The notes under the pieces were generated by a model. That model was not told the DNA's origin and ran no database searches. It worked only from the letters and a program-made list of their open reading frames with translations. The position numbers were made by a program, and so were the translations under genes. A DNA stretch of 64,000 nt from NCBI RefSeq assembly GCF_012911565.1, contig NZ_JAAMPU010000103.1:62001-126000 (forward strand), read 5' to 3'. Numbering within the stretch: position 1 is the first letter of the stretch; every line of letters begins with the position of its first letter. Of the stretch, positions 8,424 to 17,406 are shown piece after piece. This stretch comes from Flavobacterium silvaticum (GTDB taxonomy: Bacteria; Bacteroidota; Bacteroidia; Flavobacteriales; Flavobacteriaceae).

Positions 8424-8458
8424 CTGAAACAGCTGTTTGTATTGCACAACTGTTTCAG
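8424..8458 (+). promoter_or_regulatory. Perfect 9-bp inverted repeat upstream of the 8485 lipoprotein
   Basis: CTGAAACAG (8424-8432) and CTGTTTCAG (8450-8458) are exact reverse complements around 17 nt, and AACAGCTGTT (8428-8437) is itself palindromic. The structure ends 26 bp before the ATG. No T-run follows, so an operator or leader hairpin is more likely than a terminator. Confidence 0.4.
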
Positions 8459-8484
8459 ATAACCATTCAGCCAACCTCAGCCCT

Positions 8485-9858
8485 ATGAAAAAAGTACTGT
8501 ATTTACTGATTGTTGTGTCGCTGGTTTTATGCCGATGCGCAAATAAACCGGAAGCGAAAGAACAAAAACAAGTCGCAATATCGGAAATCGTAAAAACCGA
8601 AACTGCCTTTATAAATCCACCACTAAAACACATTGATGTGCCCTACAGAGAGTTTATCGTATCGGCGCAAAAAGGTAAAAAGATAACACTTGCGTCGGGC
8701 TCGAAGATTGTATTTCCGCCCGATGCGTTTGTGGATTCCGATGGAAAAATAGTCAAAGGAGATGTCACGGTTTTATACAGGGAATTCAAAGATCCTGCCG
8801 CTATTTTTATGGCCGGAATACCCATGGCCTATGATTCGCTTGCGCCGACCCATGTATTCGAATCGGCGGCTATGTTCGAGATAAAGGCTTTACAAAATGG
8901 TTCGGCATTGGGGGTGAATCCGCAAAGAAAACCTCAGCTAAGCCTGGATTCGAGAAGTAAAAGCCCTGACTACAACACGTATTATTTAGATACCATCCAA
9001 AAGAAATGGAAACTTAAAGGCGATGCCGTTTTTTCTGATTCGGCAAAGCAGGCAAAAGCAGTAGATACGGTATATAGCGATGATGAATTTATCATAGATG
9101 GTGGCCAGCCTGATTTACCTGTTTCGCCTCAAAAGCCAAGTCAAGCATCCGGGAACAGGCCGGTTTTTTCTGTCGATGCCGAATCTTATGCCATGTTTCC
9201 GGAATTCAAAATCTACAAAGACACCGAGTTCGAAGTGGATGAAAGCGAAAAGAACTACAACCCGAAGGATTCGGAAACGGAATGGGATAAAGTGCAATTG
9301 GCCAAGACCGAAACCAGGGGTATTTATCAAATTACATTCAAGACCAGGCAACGGATCGTTTCTTATCGCGTCCGGCCCGTTTATACAGGTAAAAGATATG
9401 ATGAGGCCATCAAAGCCTTCAATTCGGAATATGCAAAATATGAAAAGGTAAGACAGAAGGCGTTGGCAAAAATAGAAGTCCAAAGACGGGTGCAATGCTT
9501 TTTTGAGATCGACAATTTCGGCTTCTGGAACTGCGACCGGTTATTTCGTGAACAAACCGAAAAGTTACAGGCACTATTTGCAGATGAAAACGGCAACCCG
9601 ATAAAACTGTCCCTATACTATCTCGTCAACAAACAATACAATACGGTCTTCACCTTTTACGACGGAGGGATTTCGATAGTGCCGGATTCACGGAATACGA
9701 TCTGGACAGTCAAAGAAGGCAAGTTTGTATATTGCCCTTATCCGGAATTCATAAAGGCGGAAAAACAGCAAAAAAACGGGACATGTACCTTCCGTATGAC
9801 TACATATAAAGACAGCATCACCAATTATGATCAGGTGAAAAAACTACTTCAAATTTAG
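8485..9858 (+). CDS. Large hypothetical lipoprotein, 457 aa
   Basis: The start at 8485 is chosen because the signal peptide begins there (MKKVLYLLIVVSLVLCRC); the frame extends upstream to a TTG at 8437. Cys16 or Cys18 would be lipidated. Residues about 55-105 contain a segment (FIVSAQKGKKITLASGSK, IVFPPDAFVDSDGKIVKG, DVTVLYREFKDPAAIFMAG) that I recognise as a recurrent beta-rich N-terminal module of uncharacterised Bacteroidota exported proteins, with the pattern 'xxAFVDxxGxxVxGxVxxxYREFxDxAxIxxxGIPM'. The rest has two acidic stretches and no enzyme motif. The 9872 gene follows 13 bp later, suggesting an operon. Surface or periplasmic location is inferred. Confidence 0.65.
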   Translation: MKKVLYLLIVVSLVLCRCANKPEAKEQKQVAISEIVKTETAFINPPLKHIDVPYREFIVSAQKGKKITLASGSKIVFPPDAFVDSDGKIVKGDVTVLYREFKDPAAIFMAGIPMAYDSLAPTHVFESAAMFEIKALQNGSALGVNPQRKPQLSLDSRSKSPDYNTYYLDTIQKKWKLKGDAVFSDSAKQAKAVDTVYSDDEFIIDGGQPDLPVSPQKPSQASGNRPVFSVDAESYAMFPEFKIYKDTEFEVDESEKNYNPKDSETEWDKVQLAKTETRGIYQITFKTRQRIVSYRVRPVYTGKRYDEAIKAFNSEYAKYEKVRQKALAKIEVQRRVQCFFEIDNFGFWNCDRLFREQTEKLQALFADENGNPIKLSLYYLVNKQYNTVFTFYDGGISIVPDSRNTIWTVKEGKFVYCPYPEFIKAEKQQKNGTCTFRMTTYKDSITNYDQVKKLLQI

Positions 9859-9871
9859 GGTTGGAAGTGAT

Positions 9872-10348
9872 ATGAAAAGCTATTGTTTTATTTTTCTGGT
9901 TGTATCCATATCTGGTTTTTCCCAGCTTTCAAAAGAGAAAATCCATGTAGGGTATGAACCCATATCATTGAATCCGGACAAAGATTCCGGTCATCCAAAA
10001 CAGAAGTGGTTCCACAAGTATATGCTCAAAATAAAAAAGGACAGTGTTTTCGTCGATAAGATTCCGGTATCTGTGATTGGAAAAGATACGTTGCATTCCG
10101 AATCAGATGGGGGATTTTATTATTACAAGGGAACTCTTGTCAGGCAGGAAAACCAGGTTAAAATTGAACTGACAGAAACAGGATGTGAGTATTGCCCTGT
10201 TGAGGTTTTGGCGAAAGATGAAAAGATCCAACCCCAAAAACGCTATGGAAAAATAACCGAAAATGAAATAGAAATCGATGGTGTAAAATTGGACAAAACC
10301 GAATATTCGGAATATTTGCTCAGAAGTGAAAGCGTAAATGAAGATTAA
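9872..10348 (+). CDS. Hypothetical exported protein, 158 aa
   Basis: Signal peptide MKSYCFIFLVVSISGFSQ with a likely SPI cut after FSQ. The mature part is about 140 residues, polar and beta-prone, with a CEYC pair (ETGCEYCPVEVL) that could bind metal or form a disulfide. No family recognised. It follows the 8485 lipoprotein by 13 bp and probably shares its transcript. It converges on ndh with a 5-bp gap. Confidence 0.6.
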   Translation: MKSYCFIFLVVSISGFSQLSKEKIHVGYEPISLNPDKDSGHPKQKWFHKYMLKIKKDSVFVDKIPVSVIGKDTLHSESDGGFYYYKGTLVRQENQVKIELTETGCEYCPVEVLAKDEKIQPQKRYGKITENEIEIDGVKLDKTEYSEYLLRSESVNED

Positions 10349-10353
10349 TAAAC

Positions 10354-11658
10354 CTACACTTCATCACTCGTAAAAGACACAAAGACTTTCTTCTTAAAAG
10401 GCCGTACGATCAATCTTCCTTCACGGTCGAACCAAATGTAGTTGTACATCCAGTTCAAAAAAACCATGATCTTATTTCGGAAACCGATAAGCGAAAACAG
10501 GTGTACGAACATCCAGACGAACCAGGCAAAGAAGCCGTGGAAGTGCAGTTTGGGCAAATCGACCACGGCTTTGTTGCGCCCAATCGTGGCCATTGATCCT
10601 TTGTCGAAATACCCGAAAGGTTTCATTTGGGTTCCGGCCATGAGGCGTTCGAGGTTTTCGGCTAAATGATTTCCCATCTGGATGGCAGGCTGGGCCATTT
10701 GCGGGTGGCCTGACGGATATTCCGCGCTTTCCATCTGGGCAATGTCGCCCATGGCAAATACATGGGTATGGCCGTTTACCTGCCCGAATTCGTTGACGCG
10801 TAAGCGCTTTGAGCGAACATCTATGGCGTGTTCCTCAAAACCGTCGGGCAAGGCTCCCATGACGCCTGCCGTCCAGATCACCGTCGCCGATTCTATGCAA
10901 AGCGTGGAATTGGTCGTGATGGTGCGTCCGTCATAGCCTGTTACACGTACATTCTTGAGGATGTTGACACCTAATTGCTGCAGGAACTTTTCAGCATTTA
11001 CCGACGACTTTTCACTCATGGTATTCAGGATGCGGTCGCCACTCTGGATAAGGTTTATCTGCATTTGGGAAATATCGAGGTCGGGATAATCTTTCTGCAG
11101 GATGGCTTTTTTCATTTCGGCCAGCGCACCTGCTAGTTCCACGCCTGTGGGCCCGCCGCCAACGAGCGAAAAATTCATGAGGAAATTGCGTTCCTGTGTG
11201 TCTTTCGTCAATACGGCCTGTTCGAAATTCTCGAGAATGAGGCTGCGGATGTTCAGCGATTGTGAAATGGTCTTCATCTGCATGCTGTTGCGCGCGATTT
11301 CTGTATTCCCGAAGAAATTGGTCTTGGACCCTGTGGCGATGACGAGGTAGTCGTAGGTCAGTTCACCAATATCGGCACTTACGGTTTTTGATTTTGTGTC
11401 GATGTTGGACACGCGTGCCAGCCGGAAATAATAGTCTTTATAATCGTGTATGATCTTGCGTACCGGATAGGCTATGGAGCCGGCTTCAAGCCCGCCTGTA
11501 GCCACCTGGTACATGAGCGGCTGGAAATTGTGGTAGTTGTGTTTGTCGATGAGCACGACCTGTGCACATTTGTTCCTCAGTTTTTTGGCCAATGCGATTC
11601 CGGCAAAACCGGCGCCTATGATTACGATTCGTGGCAGTGATGATTCGGGGATGTTCAT
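10354..11658 (-). CDS. ndh: Type II NADH dehydrogenase (NDH-2), FAD-dependent
   Basis: 434 aa. Transfers electrons from NADH to quinone at the inner face of the cytoplasmic membrane without proton pumping. Seen: an N-terminal FAD-binding Rossmann motif IVIIGAGFAGIALAKKL, LVIATGS, a second dinucleotide site LVGGGPTGVELAGAL for NADH, FAMGDIAQ near the FAD end, and a C-terminal amphipathic or hydrophobic part (IGFRNKIMVFLNWMYNYIW) for membrane attachment. The frame extends 22 codons upstream, but MNIPESSLPRIVIIGAG is the natural start because the Rossmann strand begins about 9 residues in. Single gene, divergent from the leucine-rich-repeat gene; the 297-bp gap between them shows no clear motif. 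Confidence 0.92.
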   Translation of the reverse strand: MNIPESSLPRIVIIGAGFAGIALAKKLRNKCAQVVLIDKHNYHNFQPLMYQVATGGLEAGSIAYPVRKIIHDYKDYYFRLARVSNIDTKSKTVSADIGELTYDYLVIATGSKTNFFGNTEIARNSMQMKTISQSLNIRSLILENFEQAVLTKDTQERNFLMNFSLVGGGPTGVELAGALAEMKKAILQKDYPDLDISQMQINLIQSGDRILNTMSEKSSVNAEKFLQQLGVNILKNVRVTGYDGRTITTNSTLCIESATVIWTAGVMGALPDGFEEHAIDVRSKRLRVNEFGQVNGHTHVFAMGDIAQMESAEYPSGHPQMAQPAIQMGNHLAENLERLMAGTQMKPFGYFDKGSMATIGRNKAVVDLPKLHFHGFFAWFVWMFVHLFSLIGFRNKIMVFLNWMYNYIWFDREGRLIVRPFKKKVFVSFTSDEV

Positions 11659-11955
11659 TTGGTGAAGCGTGAAAAATTTTGAGGCGATAACCAATGGGCA
11701 AACCTCTTTGTTTAAAGGTAACAAAAAAACAACGCCTTTGATAAAGTCGGTCAGCTAAAGAAGTTTTTTGAGGATGCGGTCTGCTGAACCTGAATTGGTG
11801 TCGTTTGCGAAATAAATCGGTACCAGATGGATTAATAACCCAAACCCGCTGAATAATAATCAGCTACTGAAGGGAACAAAAGAACCTGATACTTTTACCC
11901 GAAATCAGTATTGGAAAATAATACACAACCCCAAATAACCTTTAAAACCGATTTT

Positions 11956-14580
11956 ATGAAAACAATTTTACTTTCAATAACCTTGTGCTTTCTGGCTGTT
12001 TTTTCGCTGAACGCCCAGATCGTGAACATCCCTGATCCCAATTTCAAGAATTTCCTTGTCAACCATCATTACAACACCAATCCTATGGTGGGCGGAACCG
12101 ATGTTTACCTCGACAGCAACCACGATGGTGAAATCCAGTACAGCGAAGCGGCAGTCTACACGTCAGATATTTACAACCATGCTTTTTTCCTTCAGGGATT
12201 GAATATTTCCGACCTCACCGGAATCGAAGCGTTCCAGGGAATCGAGTGGCTCAATATTCCGGATAATCCATTGACTTCGCTCAATATCACTGGCTGTACT
12301 TCGCTCAAAAAGTTAACCGCCAATTACAATAACCTGTTCACGACGCTCACGCTCGTCAATCCATCACTTGAAAAAATAGATATTGCGTGTCCTACGATAA
12401 CGGCCATAGATTTAAGCGGATGCCCGGCACTCAGGGACATCAACTGTTCGAACAGCCCGCTTCTTACCAATTTCAATGTAAACGGATGCGTTAATGTACA
12501 GGAGTTGCGGTTTTACCAAGATCCGTTACTGACTTCCATAAACATGGGGAATCATTATTACATGACGCTTTTCCAGTGTTCGCAAAGCGGATTGACCGCC
12601 CTGGATTTAAGCTCCTGTCATTCGCTGCAATACCTGTTCGTTACCGGAAACCCGCTCACTTCTTTGAATCTGGCTAACGGCAATCCGCAGAGTTTCGTCC
12701 AGATTATCGCTTCGGGAATTCCAAGCCTGACGTGTATCAAGGTTGATAACGTGGCCGTTTCCGACTTTTTGTGGAACCAGACGGGCGGCTATTATGAATT
12801 CGACGACTGGGCGACTTTCAGTACAGATTGTACGCCTCCGGGGCCATGTGTCGTAAGCATTCCGGATGCCAATTTCAAAGCAAGATTGCTCGATAACGAA
12901 GCCATCAACACCAACGGAAACGACGAGATTGAATGTGAAGAAGCTGAGGCATACACCGGCAGCATCAACGTTGATAATTCCGGGATTGCAGATATGACAG
13001 GCATAAAGGCGTTCACCCACCTCACGTCTCTTTCGTGCAACCTTAACAATCCTTCTGATTTCAGTTCGCTGGATGTCAGTAACATGACTTCGCTTGTCAG
13101 TGTCAGCTGTATGGACAACAGCAGCATAGCGGAATTCAATGTCAGTGGATGTACGGCATTGACTACGTTCAGCGTAGATAACTTTGTTGGGATGATGGGT
13201 GAGCCTTTAAGAGTACACGCAAATGGCTGCACAGCACTGACGGGCTTTAACGCCTTTTCATGGACGAATACCTCACTTGACCTGACCGGCTGCACGGCCC
13301 TGACAACCCTTGATGTGTCGTATAAACATGTAAACTTCCTCGACATAACCAATTGCAGCAACCTCACCAATTTGAGTTGTAACAACAACTATCTTACGCA
13401 GTTGGGTTTTAACGGATGCGATGCACTTACGACGGTCAACTGCAGCCATAACACCATTGCCTCATTGTCAGCCAGCGATGCAACTGCACTGACAAGCCTG
13501 GACTGCAGCTTCAATCTGTTGCCGACGCTGAATGTATTGGATAATGCCGACCTGACGGTGTTGAATTGTGCGTCGAACCAGTTGCCTTACCTGCTGGTCA
13601 GCAACAATACGCATCTGGCACAGCTGGATTGCAATACCAACAACATTTCGTATCTCGACGTCAATAACAACCCGGATTTGTCGAATTTAAACTGCAGCCA
13701 TAATAACTTAAATGCGCTTAACGTAAGTTCCAACGTAGCTTTGACGATGTTCGATTGCAGTTCCAATAACCTGGGTTCGATGAATGTGAATTCCAATACC
13801 GCTTTGCTTTCCTTTAACTGCGGGTACAATAACATAAGTTCCCAGAATGTGAGTGCCAATACCGTACTGACCACTTTTTACTGCAACAGCAACAACCTGT
13901 CTGCGGTAGATGTAAGCTCTAATGCAAACCTTAAATTCTTCAACTGTTCGTCCAATGACCTGACGCAATTGGATTTGAGTTCCTGTCCTGCTTTATTGGT
14001 CTTGGACTGCAGCCTTAACGAAATTACCGGGCTCGATTTTTCAACCCAGCCGAATCTATATCAGCTTGACTGCAACAGCAATCAGCTTACGACTCTTGAT
14101 TTAAGCAGTACGTTTTGGTTTATGCTCAACTGCAGCGGCAACCAATTGACATCTTTGAACCTGGCGAATGGCCACAATGCCATTTCGTTTGCTGCGGTTA
14201 CAACCAATAATCCGGGATTGACCTGCATTCAGGTTGACGATGCCGATTACTCCACCGAAAACTGGACGGGTGACAACTTTGCATTTGATGCGGTAGCGAG
14301 TTTCAATGAGAATTGTGCGCTTGGCCTCGCTGAACCGTCTGGGTTATTGTTCAGTGTCTATCCGAACCCGGTTAACGATGTGCTGAAAATAACAACTGTT
14401 GATGCCAACCTGATACAGGCTGTAAAGATTGTCGACGTCAACGGACGTGTCATAAAAACGACTGCATTCCACGATGTTGCGGATGCTGAGGTCAATGTAA
14501 GCGAGTTGGCTTCAGGGGTTTACCTGCTTACGGTTTCGTCTGATAAAAACTCGGTGACCAAACGAATCGTGAAGAATTAA
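11956..14580 (+). CDS. Secreted leucine-rich-repeat protein with T9SS type A sorting domain
   Basis: 874 aa. Signal peptide MKTILLSITLCFLAVFSLNA, with the ATG at 11956 preferred over a TTG 45 bp upstream. Two modules each begin with an (I/V)xIPDxNFK cap and a loop of acidic residues resembling an EF-hand (DSNHDGEIQYSEA and NTNGNDEIECEEAEA). Long runs of about 21-residue repeats follow, of the type LxxLDCSxNxLxxLDVSxN. The last 75 residues (from LFSVYPNPVNDVLKI to VTKRIVKN) form a T9SS type A sorting domain, so the protein should be exported and attached to the surface or released. Binding to proteins or glycans is inferred from the fold; the target is unknown. Single gene with a terminator. 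Confidence 0.88.
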   Translation: MKTILLSITLCFLAVFSLNAQIVNIPDPNFKNFLVNHHYNTNPMVGGTDVYLDSNHDGEIQYSEAAVYTSDIYNHAFFLQGLNISDLTGIEAFQGIEWLNIPDNPLTSLNITGCTSLKKLTANYNNLFTTLTLVNPSLEKIDIACPTITAIDLSGCPALRDINCSNSPLLTNFNVNGCVNVQELRFYQDPLLTSINMGNHYYMTLFQCSQSGLTALDLSSCHSLQYLFVTGNPLTSLNLANGNPQSFVQIIASGIPSLTCIKVDNVAVSDFLWNQTGGYYEFDDWATFSTDCTPPGPCVVSIPDANFKARLLDNEAINTNGNDEIECEEAEAYTGSINVDNSGIADMTGIKAFTHLTSLSCNLNNPSDFSSLDVSNMTSLVSVSCMDNSSIAEFNVSGCTALTTFSVDNFVGMMGEPLRVHANGCTALTGFNAFSWTNTSLDLTGCTALTTLDVSYKHVNFLDITNCSNLTNLSCNNNYLTQLGFNGCDALTTVNCSHNTIASLSASDATALTSLDCSFNLLPTLNVLDNADLTVLNCASNQLPYLLVSNNTHLAQLDCNTNNISYLDVNNNPDLSNLNCSHNNLNALNVSSNVALTMFDCSSNNLGSMNVNSNTALLSFNCGYNNISSQNVSANTVLTTFYCNSNNLSAVDVSSNANLKFFNCSSNDLTQLDLSSCPALLVLDCSLNEITGLDFSTQPNLYQLDCNSNQLTTLDLSSTFWFMLNCSGNQLTSLNLANGHNAISFAAVTTNNPGLTCIQVDDADYSTENWTGDNFAFDAVASFNENCALGLAEPSGLLFSVYPNPVNDVLKITTVDANLIQAVKIVDVNGRVIKTTAFHDVADAEVNVSELASGVYLLTVSSDKNSVTKRIVKN

Positions 14581-14600
14581 ATACCTGTTTTCGAACATTA

Positions 14601-14629
14601 AAAAGCCGTCCTGATTGAGACGGCTTTTT
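14601..14629. terminator. Bidirectional terminator between convergent genes
   Basis: AAAAGCCGTC and GACGGCTTTT enclose an 8-nt loop with T-runs on both strands. It sits between the stop codons at 14580 (plus) and 14632 (minus). Confidence 0.85.
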
Positions 14630-14631
14630 GT

Positions 14632-16590
14632 TTAGATAAACGTGTCTTGTTGTTGCAGCGGAAGCGTCACGATGAAAGTGGCGCCCTCTCCGGGATTTGC
14701 CTTTGCCACGATGCTGCCACCGTGCCGTTCGACTATTTTTTTGCAAAGTGATAAGCCCAGGCCGGTCCCTTCGTATTTGTCTTTGGGGTTCAGGCGGGTA
14801 AAGGTTTCGAAAATCCGCGATGCCTGTTCCGGTTCAAAGCCGATGCCGTTGTCTTTGAGGATGATTTGTGCGTAGCCCTTGTCTTGTATGCTATGTGTTT
14901 CAGATGATAATACTATTCGTGGTGGCACATCAGTCCGGGCAAATTTGACCGAATTGTTGATGAGGTTGTAGAAAAGCTGATACAGCAATACCTGTGCGCC
15001 GTCGACAGTAGGTAAATCATTGAACTGGATTTTCCCGCCGGCCTTTTGTAAAGATACTTCGAGGTCGGTTTCTATATGCCGCAGCACTTCGTTAAGGTCA
15101 ACAGGTTCCGGGGATTGTACGGCCGCATTGGTCGTGGAGTAGGCCAGGACACCGTCTATCATTGTGAACATACGGTCGGTGGCCACATTGATTTTTTCGA
15201 TGAATCCTTTTGACGGCGTATCGAGCGTGTCCTGCAACTGTTCTTCCAACCGGCTGGTGAACATTTTTATTTTGCGGATGGGTTCCTTGAGATCGTGGGA
15301 AGCGACGTGGGCGAATTGCTGCAGGTCTTCGTTGGATCGTTGTAATTCTTTGGTACGGTCGTTGACCAGTTGCTCAAGGGTTTCCGATAATTTGCGGTAC
15401 CGGTTTTCGCTTTCTTCGAGTTTTTTGCGCGCCACCACCTGGGCAGTCACGTCTACGGCAACCTGGATCATCCCGATTATCTTTCCGTTCTCGGTAAGCG
15501 GACGGTAGGCGAGGTTGTAGTAATGGTCTTCCACATCGCCTCCACGGGTGTGGGGCACAAGAACCTCAGAATGGCCGAACGATATACCTTTCTGGTAAAC
15601 CCCAAGGACTTGCTCCCATATATATTGCCCTTTGAGTTCCGGAAGGACGTCGATAAGCGGCATGCCTACAACTTCTTCCCCATGTCCTATCAATTGGAGC
15701 ATAGGCTTGTTGATCTGTTCGATAACCAAATCGTCTCCCATCAGGACAAGCGTTGCCGCTGGCGTCTGGTCGATCATGGTTTTGAGCCTGGTTTCACCTT
15801 GCAATAATTTTTCTTCTACCTGTTTGATGTCGGTGATATCACGTGTGGTTCCTGCAATCGCTTCGACTTCGCCAGCTTCATTGAGCACCGGCACGAGGAT
15901 ATAGTCGTAGACACGGCTTCCCAATTCGGCATGAGGGAACGATACGGTACCGCGTATGGATTTCTTATGGGCGACGATGGCATCTATTTCGCGTTCGTGC
16001 ATCAGCGCATGCCATTCTTCGTACCCATTCTCTCTTAGCCCTTTTCCAATGGCATCTTCGGCAGATTTGCCCCACATGGCAAGCAGGGCCTTATTCGCAT
16101 AGGTAAAGTTGTAGGCCAGGTCGAATACATACACCAGGTCCGGGGTGTTGTTCGTGATGGAATCATAGAGGCGCTTTTGCTTCTCGGTGGTTTCCAAAGC
16201 GCTATGAAGCGCGATTTCGGCTTTTTTGTATTGTGAGATGTCTTCTATGGTGACAATCAGTAAATCACTATTCTTTACGGCCGTATACCGAAACCAGTTT
16301 TCCTGTCCGTCAGTACTGTAATGCCTTTCTATGGCAGCACTGTTGTCCGTCTCGAAAACCGTTATCAATTCGTTCAGGACGCCGGTATTTACTTTATCGA
16401 ATATATCGGTGTAACGTTTGCCTTTATAGTCGGGGTCGCCAATACGGTCGAGCGTATATTTGTTGAGTAGCAGTATCGAGAAATCGGTGACTTTTCCGGC
16501 ATCATCATAAACAGGCTGGAGTAAAGCGATGCCGTTCGAGGCAGCATCAAAAACAGTTTGGAAAAGATCTTTATTTTCGCGTAACTCCAT
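14632..16590 (-). CDS. Soluble sensor histidine kinase with three PAS domains
   Basis: 652 aa without transmembrane segments, so a cytoplasmic sensor. Three PAS-type modules span roughly residues 8-125, 140-260 and 270-390, each ending in a PAC-like IxxDIS/DIT/DVT segment. A short coiled coil follows, then the kinase core: H-box SHDLKEPIRKIKMF with phosphorylatable His432, N-box LINNSVKFA, G1 DNGIGFEPEQA and G2 GTGLGLSLCKKIV. No response regulator gene is adjacent, so it is an orphan kinase whose partner must be elsewhere. No cofactor-binding residue was identified in the PAS domains, so the signal is unknown. Confidence 0.92.
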   Translation of the reverse strand: MELRENKDLFQTVFDAASNGIALLQPVYDDAGKVTDFSILLLNKYTLDRIGDPDYKGKRYTDIFDKVNTGVLNELITVFETDNSAAIERHYSTDGQENWFRYTAVKNSDLLIVTIEDISQYKKAEIALHSALETTEKQKRLYDSITNNTPDLVYVFDLAYNFTYANKALLAMWGKSAEDAIGKGLRENGYEEWHALMHEREIDAIVAHKKSIRGTVSFPHAELGSRVYDYILVPVLNEAGEVEAIAGTTRDITDIKQVEEKLLQGETRLKTMIDQTPAATLVLMGDDLVIEQINKPMLQLIGHGEEVVGMPLIDVLPELKGQYIWEQVLGVYQKGISFGHSEVLVPHTRGGDVEDHYYNLAYRPLTENGKIIGMIQVAVDVTAQVVARKKLEESENRYRKLSETLEQLVNDRTKELQRSNEDLQQFAHVASHDLKEPIRKIKMFTSRLEEQLQDTLDTPSKGFIEKINVATDRMFTMIDGVLAYSTTNAAVQSPEPVDLNEVLRHIETDLEVSLQKAGGKIQFNDLPTVDGAQVLLYQLFYNLINNSVKFARTDVPPRIVLSSETHSIQDKGYAQIILKDNGIGFEPEQASRIFETFTRLNPKDKYEGTGLGLSLCKKIVERHGGSIVAKANPGEGATFIVTLPLQQQDTFI

Positions 16591-16735
16591 TGTGGTATTT
16601 TATACGCCGAATTAAGTCTTGGCGTAAACTAAAATAATGAAATGATTCCAGTTTGGCAATGCCACGCAAAAGGAATCCGGACAAATTTGCAAATCGGATT
16701 TACCGAATCGTATCTTAGTATCACCCATGCCCCGA

Positions 16736-16842
16736 CTTTCCGGACTTTTCCGACTTTCCAATCTCCCGATCTTTTGAACTTCCCCGTCTTTTCCGACTTT
16801 TCCGACTTCCCGATCTCCCGATCTCCCGAACTTCCGAACCCA
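16736..16842. repeat. Degenerate 7-9-nt tandem repeat in a 319-bp intergenic region
   Basis: The plus strand is a chain of near-identical words: CTTTTCCGA, CTTTCC, ATCTCCCG, CTTTTCCGACTTCCCG, ATCTCCCGATCTCCCG, AACTTCCGAACC. The block lies between the start of the histidine kinase gene (16590, minus) and the ECF sigma gene (16910, plus). Open frames of about 90 codons exist here on both strands, but they are products of the repeat. No promoter consensus is clear in the rest of the gap. Confidence 0.6.
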
Positions 16843-16909
16843 CAACCTCACAAACCCCAAACTTTTCCCTACCTTGTAACACAAATCAATCTCCCGCTAC
16901 TAACGCCGC

Positions 16910-17404
16910 ATGAGTGATCTTTTAGAGCAGTCGTTTGTAAAGCAGCTGCGCGAAAACCAGAACATCATCCACAAAATCTGCCGCCTCTACACGAACAACG
17001 AGGACGCGCACAAGGATTTGTTCCAGGAAATCACCATACAACTCTGGAAGGCATTCCCCAAGTTTCGGGGCGAAGCCAAATTCTCTACCTGGGCTTATCG
17101 CGTGGCGCTGAACACAGCCATCACGCTTTACCGCAAAAGCAAACGCTCCGTTGCTACGACCGAATATGAAGCCTCAAGGCACTTCATCAACCAGGACGAT
17201 TACAATTATGAAGAAGAGGAACAAATCAAACTCATGTATCAGGCCGTATATCAGTTGAACGATATTGAAAAGGCGCTCGTATATATGTACCTCGAAGATA
17301 AAGATTACGCTGAGATTTCGCTGACACTCGGAATATCAGAAGTCAATGCCCGCGTCAAGATGAACCGCATCAAAGGAAAACTTAAAAAAATACTGAATCC
17401 GTAG
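16910..17404 (+). CDS. ECF-family RNA polymerase sigma factor
   Basis: 164 aa. Sigma-70 region 2 is at residues about 20-90 (LFQEITIQLWKAFPKF, then FSTWAYRVALNTAITLYRK). Region 4 is at about 105-160 (VYMYLEDKDYAEISLTLG, then ISEVNARVKMNRIKGKLKK). The typical short extracytoplasmic-function form. The 17407 membrane protein starts 2 bp after the stop and the TraB-like gene overlaps that one, so the three form one operon. A partner anti-sigma protein is expected for this family, and the next gene is the candidate. Confidence 0.9.
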   Translation: MSDLLEQSFVKQLRENQNIIHKICRLYTNNEDAHKDLFQEITIQLWKAFPKFRGEAKFSTWAYRVALNTAITLYRKSKRSVATTEYEASRHFINQDDYNYEEEEQIKLMYQAVYQLNDIEKALVYMYLEDKDYAEISLTLGISEVNARVKMNRIKGKLKKILNP

Positions 17405-17406
17405 TT

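Noticed and set aside
16612..16917. Open frames of about 90 codons on both strands between the histidine kinase and sigma genes
   Set aside because: They lie on the short-word repeat; their translations are repeats of Ser/Phe/Pro or Arg/Lys/Gly words with no protein character.
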